From positions 1-64,000 of the forward strand of contig NZ_JARBDC010000026.1 in the NCBI RefSeq assembly GCF_036577625.1: a stretch of DNA of 64,000 nucleotides. Reading direction: 5' to 3'. The stretch is from Paenibacillus_AB sp036577625 (GTDB lineage: Bacteria > Bacillota > Bacilli > Paenibacillales > NBRC-103111). The notes under the pieces were generated by a model that was given only the letters and a program-made list of their open reading frames with translations, was not told the DNA's origin and ran no database searches. Both the position numbers and the translations under genes were made by a program. Shown here piece after piece: positions 18,019-26,461 of the stretch; the first letter of the stretch is position 1, and each line of letters opens with the position of its first letter.

Positions 18019-20694
18019 TTAAACAATTTTTAAAGACAATATTGCGTTTGTTACCGTAATCTCAGAGTCGGTCAGGTTTTGATGATAAACCCTGACACTT
18101 CCGGTAGATATTACTTCCGCCCAAACTCTTGAGCTTACCCCAAGCGGCGGTGAAACAGCTGCATGCACAGGCGCACCGAGATAAGCGTGATCCATTGTCG
18201 TGTCCGTTGCGGCTATAGAATTCGCAGGAATTGTCTTGGTATACGATATTGATCTTCTAGCATAACCGTTTACGTCTCTAAACGCAGGGGATTGCATATA
18301 ACCGACTGGAACGGTAACCGAACCGGCGGCAATGCTGGCAGAAGCATGTGAAACGATTAGCTTTTTAGAGTAGCTCCCATTCTCAAATACGCGCCCAACA
18401 ACCGCAAATGTATTCGTAGATCCTTGAGTTAGCGAGAGATGACTACCGACACCAACACGCGAAATCACAGATGACGTTGACGTATCTATCACGTTAGTGT
18501 CTGCAGCAGTTAGCGTTGCTTGACTGGCAATCGTATAGCGGCTCGTGTGTGTTCTGCCTGCTGCTGTTATGTATCCATCTGACGCAAAAGTACCGTTAGC
18601 ATCATATAATGCTCGAAATACGTCATGAAGTGCAAACGTGCCGCCCGTCACATTGGAAAGGTACGATGTATTGATCCACTCTGTGTTAAGGGCGTTAATT
18701 CGCGGCTCGTAGTCGGCATACTGCGGCATCATGGGCACACCGCCTGCGTAAGCTCCAATGTGCTCGATTTCGACTTGTGAATGTGCGGGGATCGAAATGG
18801 TTACGTTGCCTTCTCTTGCATGTTCCGATATAACTTCACAAGCCGCCATTTTCCAGCCGTTACCGTAATCGTACATCGACTCGCCCAACGATATGCGATC
18901 GTTAGAAGAGTTAACCCATACGTTTGATTTCAATTTGGCATAATCGAAAGAACCTGCTATGGTTCTGTATAGCATACAGACTTTTGCTTGTACCGTTTGC
19001 GTATTGATCGGAAGAATGATATCGATCTGGGAATCCGTCGGATTGATGAAGCGAATCCCGTACTTGGTTGTAAATCCCGTATGCACAGATTCGAACCGTT
19101 TCACATCATAGATTAAATCATTGCTTGCTGTGTAAGCTCCGTACATACCAAACTTAAAATCATACTGGGGGCAAAATGTAAAGAAGTTCGTGATAAGACT
19201 TGCACCCGCGCCAAATTCAAACCCCGTATGATTTAAATACTCGTTATGTTGCCTGCCGTTTTCAAAATGTCTGCTCGGTGTGCGAATGCCGGTAGCGGGG
19301 TCGTAAGTGCTGTAAGTATCCGCAATAAATCTTACGCAAGTATCTTGAGGTCTTTTAAACAAGTGACTTGCGTCAAACTTGAATCCGTCAAAACGTTTTT
19401 GCATTTCCAATTCAAATAACGTATTAAACCATTCCGAGTAACCGCCGCCATAATACGAACCGTGACAAGCATCATAAATCAAAGCTTTTGACGACCCTTG
19501 ATCCGATGCCGGGGCAATATTAAAACCATTGAAGCTGCAGCCGGCACCTGTGTTGATCAATAGGTAGTCGAATTTATTGGCATATCGTTTATCTACTACT
19601 GTGCCGCCTCCTATAGTTAAGTTTGTTGCTTGTAACGCATTGGATGTGTTGTAAAATCCCTGTATGCATTCATGAATGGCTACACCATCCACAACGTTCT
19701 CGTAGAAATTTCCGATGCGTTTTCCATTTGTCCAAGCTGACGTATCCAGCCCGTAAAGCGAAATACCGTTATGAAACCGTTCAATAAGCAAATTCTCCAG
19801 TCGCCACTTGTACGCATTCGCGCCATCGATACATTTTCGTGCATGAACGGTCGATGTTCGCGTTACATTTCCAAGAAGCACCAAATTTGAAATTGCAACC
19901 ATGGAAATAGTTTGCGTATTCCAACCTGTACTCAACTGATAAGCCGCTGCCATTTCGTCGCGCGGCGTACTAAACATATCGATAGCTGTCGGCGGGTCAA
20001 AGAATAGCGTCGAATTATTCCCCTCAATCTTCGTATTCGTTCTAATCGGCAGCGTGTCTGTGATGTAATAAGAGCCGTGCGGTATTTCAAACGTATACTT
20101 GCTGTAAACTTGTGATGAAATTGCTTTGCTGATATTGGTATGGATGACATACTTGTTCATATTCAGCATGTCTTTAAATGCTTGAGTATCATCATGCCCG
20201 GATGCGTAATCAAGCACCTCCGGAATCGTGAATACCAAATCGCCATACGCTCCAAACATGAACGGATTTAACACATTGTTTTGCAATTGACGTACCCATC
20301 CGTTTAATACGACACCGCGATCGTTTACGGATGCTTTTGTCGAGTCATAAACAAAGTGTCCGCCACCTTTGTTTAAACCGGCGTGATACGATTTTACAAA
20401 TACTCGGCTGCCGTTTTGCGGATTTGCAATCGAAAGCAGATCAGCCACGCTCTCTAAACCATGATCCTCCGTCAAAAAATCGGGCTGCCCCTTGCGGCCG
20501 TATACTTCCCCGCTCACCGGTCCCCCGGCCGCGAACGACGTGCCTACCGTCCCTCCGATCACGCTGCCCGCGGCCAAGGCCGCCCCGGCTATGCCGAGCG
20601 ACGACAGCATCGCCCTTCTCGTGAGCAAGGTCGGCTTGCCGCCGGCATCCAAACCTTTATTTTCTTGCATTTCATCCATTTCCCGCCGTTCCAT
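18019..20694 (-). CDS. Tat-exported phage-tailspike-like beta-helix protein
   Basis: A protein of about 891 residues. The N-terminus has a twin-arginine signal (T25-R26-R27-A28-M29-L30, then a hydrophobic stretch ending SFAAG). The next part has the tailspike/pectate-lyase-3 pattern (GGGHFVYDS, LNGWVRQLQ, NPFMFGAYGD, HDDTQAFKDMLN, FEIPHGSYYITDTL), then a long beta-helix-like middle, and a C-terminal module (SSRVWAEVISTGSVRVYHQNLTD) seen in phage tail or receptor-binding proteins. The start is ATG 20694 with GGGAGG 11 bases upstream. Downstream of about 20460 the DNA is visibly AT-rich, while the leader-coding part is GC-rich like the neighbours, suggesting a fusion of a native export signal to an acquired body. 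It lies between two binding-lipoprotein genes, so a polysaccharide-degrading role is likely. Confidence 0.72.
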   Translation of the reverse strand: MERREMDEMQENKGLDAGGKPTLLTRRAMLSSLGIAGAALAAGSVIGGTVGTSFAAGGPVSGEVYGRKGQPDFLTEDHGLESVADLLSIANPQNGSRVFVKSYHAGLNKGGGHFVYDSTKASVNDRGVVLNGWVRQLQNNVLNPFMFGAYGDLVFTIPEVLDYASGHDDTQAFKDMLNMNKYVIHTNISKAISSQVYSKYTFEIPHGSYYITDTLPIRTNTKIEGNNSTLFFDPPTAIDMFSTPRDEMAAAYQLSTGWNTQTISMVAISNLVLLGNVTRTSTVHARKCIDGANAYKWRLENLLIERFHNGISLYGLDTSAWTNGKRIGNFYENVVDGVAIHECIQGFYNTSNALQATNLTIGGGTVVDKRYANKFDYLLINTGAGCSFNGFNIAPASDQGSSKALIYDACHGSYYGGGYSEWFNTLFELEMQKRFDGFKFDASHLFKRPQDTCVRFIADTYSTYDPATGIRTPSRHFENGRQHNEYLNHTGFEFGAGASLITNFFTFCPQYDFKFGMYGAYTASNDLIYDVKRFESVHTGFTTKYGIRFINPTDSQIDIILPINTQTVQAKVCMLYRTIAGSFDYAKLKSNVWVNSSNDRISLGESMYDYGNGWKMAACEVISEHAREGNVTISIPAHSQVEIEHIGAYAGGVPMMPQYADYEPRINALNTEWINTSYLSNVTGGTFALHDVFRALYDANGTFASDGYITAAGRTHTSRYTIASQATLTAADTNVIDTSTSSVISRVGVGSHLSLTQGSTNTFAVVGRVFENGSYSKKLIVSHASASIAAGSVTVPVGYMQSPAFRDVNGYARRSISYTKTIPANSIAATDTTMDHAYLGAPVHAAVSPPLGVSSRVWAEVISTGSVRVYHQNLTDSEITVTNAILSLKIV

Positions 20695-20830
20695 CCAGTA
20701 TGCCGCCTCCCGCTTCAATTGGATTTTGCATGCAGTTTCGATCCCCGAACCGGAGCGCACCGCGATCCCTTCGGGCATGCTTGCTTTCGCTTTCCGTTCC
20801 AACCTTTTCCGCCGGCCTTCAGCTCCGCGG

Positions 20831-22135
20831 CTACTTGTTTTTATCCGCCTCGATCGCCTTCTTGACCGCTTCCTCGGCATTCCGCAGCGCCGTATTGACG
20901 TCCTTGCCCTCGTACAAAATGCCGCGCAAGGCGTTCGTCAGCTGCGCCGTCGCCGCCGAGTAATATTTGCTCTGGGGCGACGGCTTCGCCATATTTTTCA
21001 GCGGGATCGCGGCGACATTGCGCCCTTTGTACAGCGGGGCGTCCTGGCCGAACACTTTCGGAATGTTCGGGCTGCTCAGCGCCGGGATGAACGTCGCCGC
21101 CTTCGCCTTCTCCGTCAGAAACGTCTCGGTGGACAAAAAGTCCATCACCTGGTACGCGTCGTCCTTGTATTTGCTGCCGACGTTCAGGAACATGAAGACC
21201 GGATAAGGCTGCGGCCCGAAGCCGTTCATCGTCGGGTACGAGACGATATCCCAATTGAGCGGGGCCAGGTCTTTCTCGACGTGCAGACCGGCCACCGGCG
21301 TCCACATCGCCGACACTTGATCCTGGAAAAACATTTTGACCAAGCTGTCCATCTTTGCCTTATCCGGATTGAAGCCGGGAATTTGGTAAAAGCGGGCGAT
21401 GTTGTCCATGAGGCTTTTGACGCTGTCGTTCGTCAGCGACACCTGCAGCGTTTGCGGATCGACGAAGTTGAGCGACATTTGGTTGCGCAAAAAGTAATGG
21501 TTCGGCGAAATCGTGAAGCCGTAATATTGGACGTCGCCTTCCTTGCGCGTCAGCTTGACCGACAAGCTGTACAGCTCGTCCCAGGTGATGCCGTCCTTCG
21601 GGTAGGCGACGCCGAACTTGTCGAACAAGTTTTTGTTGTAGTAAATGACGGAAGCTGCGGTGTCGAACGGCAGCGCGTACAGCTTGCCGCCGCTCATTTG
21701 CCGGATCATCTCGAGCGTCTGCGGCTCGAAGCGGCTTAGATCGGTCTTGTATTTTTTGACGAGCGGTTCGATATCGTACTGCGTGTTGTTCAGAAAGACG
21801 CTGTTGTAGGCGAGGCCGACCGAGCCGAAAATGACGTCGATCGGCTGGCCCGACGCGATCTGCTTGTCGAGCGCCCCGCTCGTGGTAGGGATCAACACCG
21901 GAGTAATGTGCGGGAATTTCTCCTTGATCGCCTTGCCGAACTTTTCTTCGAAGTAGCCTTCGGCGTCGAAGTTGGCGCCGACGTTGTAAAAGTAAAGCGT
22001 GATCGGCTCTTTTTTCTCGGGCTGGGCCGGAGCCTCCCCCGCCCCTTTGCCGACATCCGGCGTGCCCGCCCCGGAACAGGCGGCGAGTACGAGCAGCAGT
22101 CCCGCCGCTCCGATCGTAATGGATGGCTTCAACAT
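20831..22135 (-). CDS. Orphan ABC substrate-binding lipoprotein (family 1)
   Basis: A lipoprotein of 434 residues with lipobox VLAAC (Cys20). It shares with the proteins at 16619 and 40022 the segment YYNKNLFDKFGVAYPKDGITWDE and the C-terminal tail KDVNTALRNAEEAVKKAIEA. The start is ATG 22135 with AGAGGGGG upstream; the longer frame to 22267 runs through the operator region. It is the first gene of the minus-strand operon ending at 15642 and is divergent from an AraC regulator gene. No permease gene is in the cluster. Confidence 0.84.
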   Translation of the reverse strand: MLKPSITIGAAGLLLVLAACSGAGTPDVGKGAGEAPAQPEKKEPITLYFYNVGANFDAEGYFEEKFGKAIKEKFPHITPVLIPTTSGALDKQIASGQPIDVIFGSVGLAYNSVFLNNTQYDIEPLVKKYKTDLSRFEPQTLEMIRQMSGGKLYALPFDTAASVIYYNKNLFDKFGVAYPKDGITWDELYSLSVKLTRKEGDVQYYGFTISPNHYFLRNQMSLNFVDPQTLQVSLTNDSVKSLMDNIARFYQIPGFNPDKAKMDSLVKMFFQDQVSAMWTPVAGLHVEKDLAPLNWDIVSYPTMNGFGPQPYPVFMFLNVGSKYKDDAYQVMDFLSTETFLTEKAKAATFIPALSSPNIPKVFGQDAPLYKGRNVAAIPLKNMAKPSPQSKYYSAATAQLTNALRGILYEGKDVNTALRNAEEAVKKAIEADKNK

Positions 22136-22177
22136 GAATGACCCCCTCTTTGTTATTTGGTTTAAACGCACTTCAAG

Positions 22178-22238
22178 TTCGGTAATCGCATCTGTACCGG
22201 TTTGCGAAATGTATGCGATTACAGTCATAATTACCGAA
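22178..22238. promoter_or_regulatory. Nested inverted repeats between lipoprotein and AraC genes
   Basis: Two overlapping inverted repeats share their left side: TTCGGTAAT (22178-22186) with ATTACCGAA (22230-22238), and TAATCGCAT (22183-22191) with ATGCGATTA (22213-22221). A possible minus promoter (TTACTG, 18 bases, TGTAAT) overlaps the right arms. Operator or leader hairpin are both possible. Confidence 0.45.
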
Positions 22239-22431
22239 TCCCAGTAAAGGGCGTTTGCCTTCATCATAAGCCGGATTTGCGCCCTGGACCATGCGCAAAG
22301 CGTCCGTTTTTTTTAGCATTTGTGCCACTACCGTTAGGGATGTTCCAAATATGATAATATGAAAAAAAGGAAACAAGCACGGCCTGCAGCACCGACCGAA
22401 GGGACTGTCTCCAGTAGAACGGAGGAAGCGA

Positions 22432-23334
22432 ATGGATATCGAGGTGATCTTTCCGAGTATGACCAGCACGCTGCAAATCAGGGGATGCGGATTTTTCGTC
22501 AAGCCGCCGGGTTGGTCGTATCCGCCGCATCATCATCATTTGTTTGAAATATTGCACTGCTTCAGCGGCGAAGTTGTGCAGTTGGTGGGAGCAAGCGAAC
22601 GGACGATGCGCGCGGGAGACTGGATGCTGCTGAAAGCCGGGGTGCGCCATCGGCTGGAGAACCTCGCCGCCGAGCCGTATTCGTTTTTGAACATCCACTT
22701 TGATGTGGACGATCCTGGCTTGCGCAGGCGGCTCATCGCCGCCGACTGCTTTCTGCTGAAAGGCGCCGATGCGGCTGCGGGCGGACTGGCGGAAATCGTT
22801 GCGCGCATTGAGCGGCTGATGTCGCTGAGCCTGACGGACGACCCCTCCTCCGGTCCGTCCGCCAAGCTCGTGACTCTGGATATCGATCCGCTGCGCAAGC
22901 TTGAACTGCAAGCCGCGATTTTACAGATCGTCGCTTCGTTGACTGCGCAATTCGCCGCTTCTCAAGCGCCCGCCAGGAAAGCCCGGCCTTCCGTCGCTTC
23001 CTTTCTGGAAATCGAAACGGCGCATGCGATCGAAGAACGGCTTCGGCGGATGGTAACGGCCGATTCCGACGAATCCGTCGCCCGGATCGCCCGAGACTTG
23101 CACTTAAGCCGCAGCCAATGCTCGAAGCTGTTCACCAAAGTATACGGCGTCTCGCCGCGCCGCTACGTCAGCGAGCTGGTCCTTAAACGGGCAAAACGGC
23201 TGCTGGTGACAACCAACCGTCCGATCGAGGACATTGCCCTGGAGCTCGGCTTCCAATCGCTCAGCCACTTTTCCAGCCAGTTCCGTCGATGGACCGGCGT
23301 ATCGCCCATGCAGTACCGGCCGAAGTATGAGTGA
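22432..23334 (+). CDS. AraC family regulator with cupin sensor domain
   Basis: A protein of 300 residues. The N-terminal cupin-like domain (about 1-110) has YPPHHHHLFEILHC and MRAGDWMLLKAGVRH. The C-terminal AraC helix-turn-helix pair (about 200-298) has SVARIARDLHLSRSQCSKLFTKVYGVSP and EDIALELGFQSLSHFSSQFRRWTGVSPMQYR. A ribosome site GGAGG precedes ATG 22432. The gene is divergent from the lipoprotein/tailspike/amidohydrolase operon and probably controls it in response to a sugar bound in the cupin. Confidence 0.88.
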   Translation: MDIEVIFPSMTSTLQIRGCGFFVKPPGWSYPPHHHHLFEILHCFSGEVVQLVGASERTMRAGDWMLLKAGVRHRLENLAAEPYSFLNIHFDVDDPGLRRRLIAADCFLLKGADAAAGGLAEIVARIERLMSLSLTDDPSSGPSAKLVTLDIDPLRKLELQAAILQIVASLTAQFAASQAPARKARPSVASFLEIETAHAIEERLRRMVTADSDESVARIARDLHLSRSQCSKLFTKVYGVSPRRYVSELVLKRAKRLLVTTNRPIEDIALELGFQSLSHFSSQFRRWTGVSPMQYRPKYE

Positions 23335-23389
23335 GCGCCTTCTCTCAGGCCCGCTGCCGTATGCAACGTTTGCCGGTCAGGTCCGACGA

Positions 23390-23520
23390 GAATCTTGATG
23401 GCAGCGTCGGATGTGCTCAACAACGGGCTGGTCGAGAGGTTCGCGCTGGATCTGGAGGTTTCCGGCGAGAGGCTTGTCGTGGCCGGGGATGAGAAACTGC
23501 TGCTGCGCGCCGCGGCCGTC
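23390..23520 (+). pseudogene. Possible coding remnant (histidine-kinase-like fragment)
   Basis: Between the AraC and aminotransferase genes the plus strand reads VERFALDLEVSGERLVVAGDEKLLLRA, similar in style to the start of a sensor-kinase ATPase domain (ligand-free strand pair, then GDE.LL.RA). It is cut off by the end of patA and has no ribosome site. If real it is a decayed 3'-truncated fragment; the match is by eye only. Confidence 0.25.
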
Positions 23521-24703
23521 ACCCCGGCAGCTCGCAGCCGGTCTTCAGCTGCGCGTTGACAAACCGGTCCAACCGCTCCAACGCCTCCGTCAGACGGCTC
23601 TCCGACACGGCGTAGGAGCAGCGGACATGCCCTTCGCCTCCGGAGCCGAAGACGTGGCCGGGTACGGCGGCGACCCCGCCCTCCTGCAGCAGCCGATGCG
23701 CGAACCGTTCGGCGCTCAGCCCCGTATGCGCGACGGAAGGAAACGCATAGAAAGCTCCATCCGGTTCGCGGCACGGCAGTCCGATTTCCCGCAATCCTTG
23801 CACGACGAGATGTCTGCGCCGGGCGAACGCCGACTTCATCTCCTCCATCGCCTCCATGCCGTGACGAAGCGACTCGATTGCGGCAATTTGGCCAAGGACG
23901 GGCGCGCACATCGCCGTATATTGATGAATTTTGAGCATTCCGGAAATCAGTTCCCGGTCGCCGCAAGCATAGCCGATGCGCCAGCCTGTCATGGCGAACG
24001 CTTTGGAGAAGCTGTTGATGACGATCGTCCGTTCCTTCATCCCCGGCAGCGAAGCCGGGCTGACATGCCGCCGGCCGTACGTCAGCTCGGCGTACACTTC
24101 GTCGGAGACGACAATCAGATCGTGGGCGACCGCCAATTCGGCTATCGGCCGCCAGTCGTTCTCGGTCATGATCGCCCCGGTCGGGTTGCACGGGTAATTG
24201 ACCATCAGCACTTTGGAGCGGGGAGACAGTTTTTTCCGCAGCGCTTCGGCCGTCAGCTTGAAGTTTTGCTCGGCCGTCGTCTCCACTTCCGTTACGCGGC
24301 CTCCGTGAAGATACGCGATGGGCGCATAGGCGATATAGCTCGGAGCCGGAATGAGCACTTCGTCGCCGGGGTCGATGGAGGCGCGCAGCGCCAGATCGAC
24401 CGCCTCGCTGCTGCCGACGGTTACCAGAATTTCCTGGGACGGCTCGTAACCCAGCCCGAAACGCTCCCATTGATAGCGCGCGATCTCCTCCCGCAGTTCG
24501 GGCAGACCGGCGTTGGACGTATAGCGGGTTTGGCCTTCGCGAAGCGCCTGAACGCATGACTCCCGTATAGGTTCCGGCGTGACAAAATCCGGCTCCCCCA
24601 CGCCAAGCGAAATAACGTCGCGACTGCCTGCCGCAATATCGAAAAAAGCCCGAATGCCCGAGGGAGGAATTTCCCTCACCCGTTTAGACAAATAGTTCCT
24701 CAT
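23519..24703 (-). CDS. PLP-dependent aminotransferase, PatA-like (class I/II)
   Basis: A protein of 394 residues, fold type I. It has SLGVGEPDFVTP near the N-terminus, NYPCNPTGA, DEVYAEL, the PLP-binding Lys in SFSKAFAMTGWRIGY, and the C-terminal Arg in RCSYAVSESRL for the substrate carboxylate. The start is ATG 24703 with GAGG 7-8 bases upstream; a GTG two codons earlier overlaps the ribosome site. It begins 9 bases after the MocR-type gene, so the two form an operon. Bacillus PatA works on aromatic or acyl-amino-pimelate substrates; the substrate here is not determined. Confidence 0.85.
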   Translation of the reverse strand: MRNYLSKRVREIPPSGIRAFFDIAAGSRDVISLGVGEPDFVTPEPIRESCVQALREGQTRYTSNAGLPELREEIARYQWERFGLGYEPSQEILVTVGSSEAVDLALRASIDPGDEVLIPAPSYIAYAPIAYLHGGRVTEVETTAEQNFKLTAEALRKKLSPRSKVLMVNYPCNPTGAIMTENDWRPIAELAVAHDLIVVSDEVYAELTYGRRHVSPASLPGMKERTIVINSFSKAFAMTGWRIGYACGDRELISGMLKIHQYTAMCAPVLGQIAAIESLRHGMEAMEEMKSAFARRRHLVVQGLREIGLPCREPDGAFYAFPSVAHTGLSAERFAHRLLQEGGVAAVPGHVFGSGGEGHVRCSYAVSESRLTEALERLDRFVNAQLKTGCELPG

Positions 24704-24712
24704 CCGCACACC

Positions 24713-26170
24713 TCAGTTCGTCAATTGTTTGGCGGTTTCGCCGATAATCCGGATCCCTTTGCCGATCTCCTCGTCATTCACCCGCGAGAAGCCGATCCGC
24801 ATCGTATGCCGACCCTCGCCTTCCCCGGTGTAAAACATTTCTCCCGGGGTAAAAATAACGCCCTGACGCGAACAAGCGGCCAGCAGTTCCCGCGTATCGA
24901 AGCCCTCTTCAAAAGCGACGAACAAATGCAAGCCTCCGTCGCCCGTCATCCGCACGTACGGCACGTGCGCCTCGATGCATTGTTTCGTCCATTCATACTT
25001 CCGCTTGTATTCCGCGCGGGCTTTCTTCAAATATTTCTCCAAGTTGCCGTTATGCAAATATTGATACAACAGCGACTGATCCAACGTTGACGTATGGATC
25101 GTCCGCGCCCGCTTGATGCTCTCCAAATAGTCGATCAACTCCCGGTCCGCCAACACCCAGCCGACCCGCAAGCCGGGAAACAGCACTTTTGAAAAGCTGC
25201 CCAGATAAATAACGCCGTTGCCGTCCCCCGCCGTCGCCATGAGCGGCGCCACATGGGACCCCGAATAGCGCAGCTCTTCGTTGAAGCCGTCCTCGATGAT
25301 GGGAATTCGCCGTTCGGCCATCCGTTTCATCAGCGCCAGTCGCTTCTCCGGCGACGTTACGATGCCGGTCGGGTTATGGTACGACGGTACGAAATAAGCG
25401 CAATCGTACGTCCGCTCCGCCAGCGCGCGATCCAGTTCGTGCAGGTCGATACCGTCGCGCTCCATCGGAATGCCTTTGACCTCGAACCCGTGCAGCTTCA
25501 GCAGCTTGAGCGCCGTGTTATGCGTCGGATTCTCGCACAGCACCGCGCCGTCCGGGCGGCGCAACGCCGACAGCACCATATCGAGCCCTTCGGTAAAGCC
25601 GTTCGTAATAAGCATGTCTTTGCCTTTTATATTGACGCCTTTATGGTCCATGTAGCGCAGCAAATAATCGATCAACGGCTTATAGCCTTTCGCGTAACCG
25701 TAATTCAGCAGCACGTTGCCTTCAATCGCCATCCGGTCGAGGAAAGCCCGCCGGACGTTGTCGAGATCGAACAGCTTCTCGTCGGGCGCGATGCTGGTAA
25801 ACGAGATCGTCCCCCGCTCCGCAAGGATGCCGCGTTTCATCCGGTCAAGCTTGACGGCCGACTTTGCATGCCCGTTCGTGCGCGCGTGCCAATCCGGCTG
25901 CCAGGAAGGAGCCGTTGTACTGCCGCCGCCGGAAATCGCAGCGACGTAGCTGCCTTTGCCCCGAACCGTATAAGATAACCCGTCGTCTTCCAGCCCTTCG
26001 TAGGCGGCAATGATGGCGTTGCGGCTCACGTTCAGCAGCAGGCTGAGCTCGCGCGTGGACGGAAGCTTCTGATCCGCCTGCAGCGCGCCTTTAATAATCA
26101 ACCGTTTCATATGGTCCTTCACCTGAACGGCTACCGGACGGTCATCCGTAAGCTTGAAATCGTGAAACAT
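24713..26170 (-). CDS. MocR/GntR-type regulator with aminotransferase domain
   Basis: A protein of 485 residues. An N-terminal winged helix-turn-helix of the GntR type (about 5-75: QVKDHMKRLIIKGAL, KLPSTRELSLLLNVSRNAII, YEGLEDDGLSYTVRGKGSYV) is joined by a linker to a fold-type-I aminotransferase-like domain with HNPTG, EDGFNEEL and the PLP Lys in SFSKVLFPGLRVGW. Such MocR proteins sense PLP or amino compounds and regulate neighbouring genes; here the neighbour is patA directly downstream. The start is ATG 26170; a longer frame to 26224 lacks a ribosome site. Confidence 0.87.
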   Translation of the reverse strand: MFHDFKLTDDRPVAVQVKDHMKRLIIKGALQADQKLPSTRELSLLLNVSRNAIIAAYEGLEDDGLSYTVRGKGSYVAAISGGGSTTAPSWQPDWHARTNGHAKSAVKLDRMKRGILAERGTISFTSIAPDEKLFDLDNVRRAFLDRMAIEGNVLLNYGYAKGYKPLIDYLLRYMDHKGVNIKGKDMLITNGFTEGLDMVLSALRRPDGAVLCENPTHNTALKLLKLHGFEVKGIPMERDGIDLHELDRALAERTYDCAYFVPSYHNPTGIVTSPEKRLALMKRMAERRIPIIEDGFNEELRYSGSHVAPLMATAGDGNGVIYLGSFSKVLFPGLRVGWVLADRELIDYLESIKRARTIHTSTLDQSLLYQYLHNGNLEKYLKKARAEYKRKYEWTKQCIEAHVPYVRMTGDGGLHLFVAFEEGFDTRELLAACSRQGVIFTPGEMFYTGEGEGRHTMRIGFSRVNDEEIGKGIRIIGETAKQLTN

Positions 26171-26218
26171 CCCATCGCCCCCACACTCATTGTGGCACAG
26201 TCGGACGAACAACAAAAG

Positions 26219-26254
26219 AACCACATCACGGGATTTTTCATCCCTTCGTGGTTC
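26219..26254 (-). repeat. Hairpin upstream of the MocR gene
   Basis: AACCAC pairs with GTGGTT and GGGAT with ATCCC around a short loop. On the minus strand CTTTTGTTG follows, so it may be a weak terminator or a leader hairpin just before the MocR start. Confidence 0.4.
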
Positions 26255-26367
26255 TGCCAGGCACCTATGGAGCCCGCCGGACCGGCTGTAAAGCCCGCAC
26301 CGCTTGTTGACCCGGCGGCGGCACTATTACGGCTGCGCGGGTTATCGTCTTCGGCTGCATACGGCGA

Positions 26368-26394
26368 AAAAGCGCCCCTCTCAAGGGCGCTTTT
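26368..26394 (-). terminator. Rho-independent terminator
   Basis: Stem AAAAGCGCCC with GGGCGCTTTT (7-base loop) works in both directions. It lies 70 bases after the stop of the secreted-protein gene at 26462. Confidence 0.8.
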
Positions 26395-26461
26395 ATTCCG
26401 GACAAATGGGCTGCTCCCACACATCGGCAAGGGGAATTTTTCCTACAATCTTTTCGCTTGC

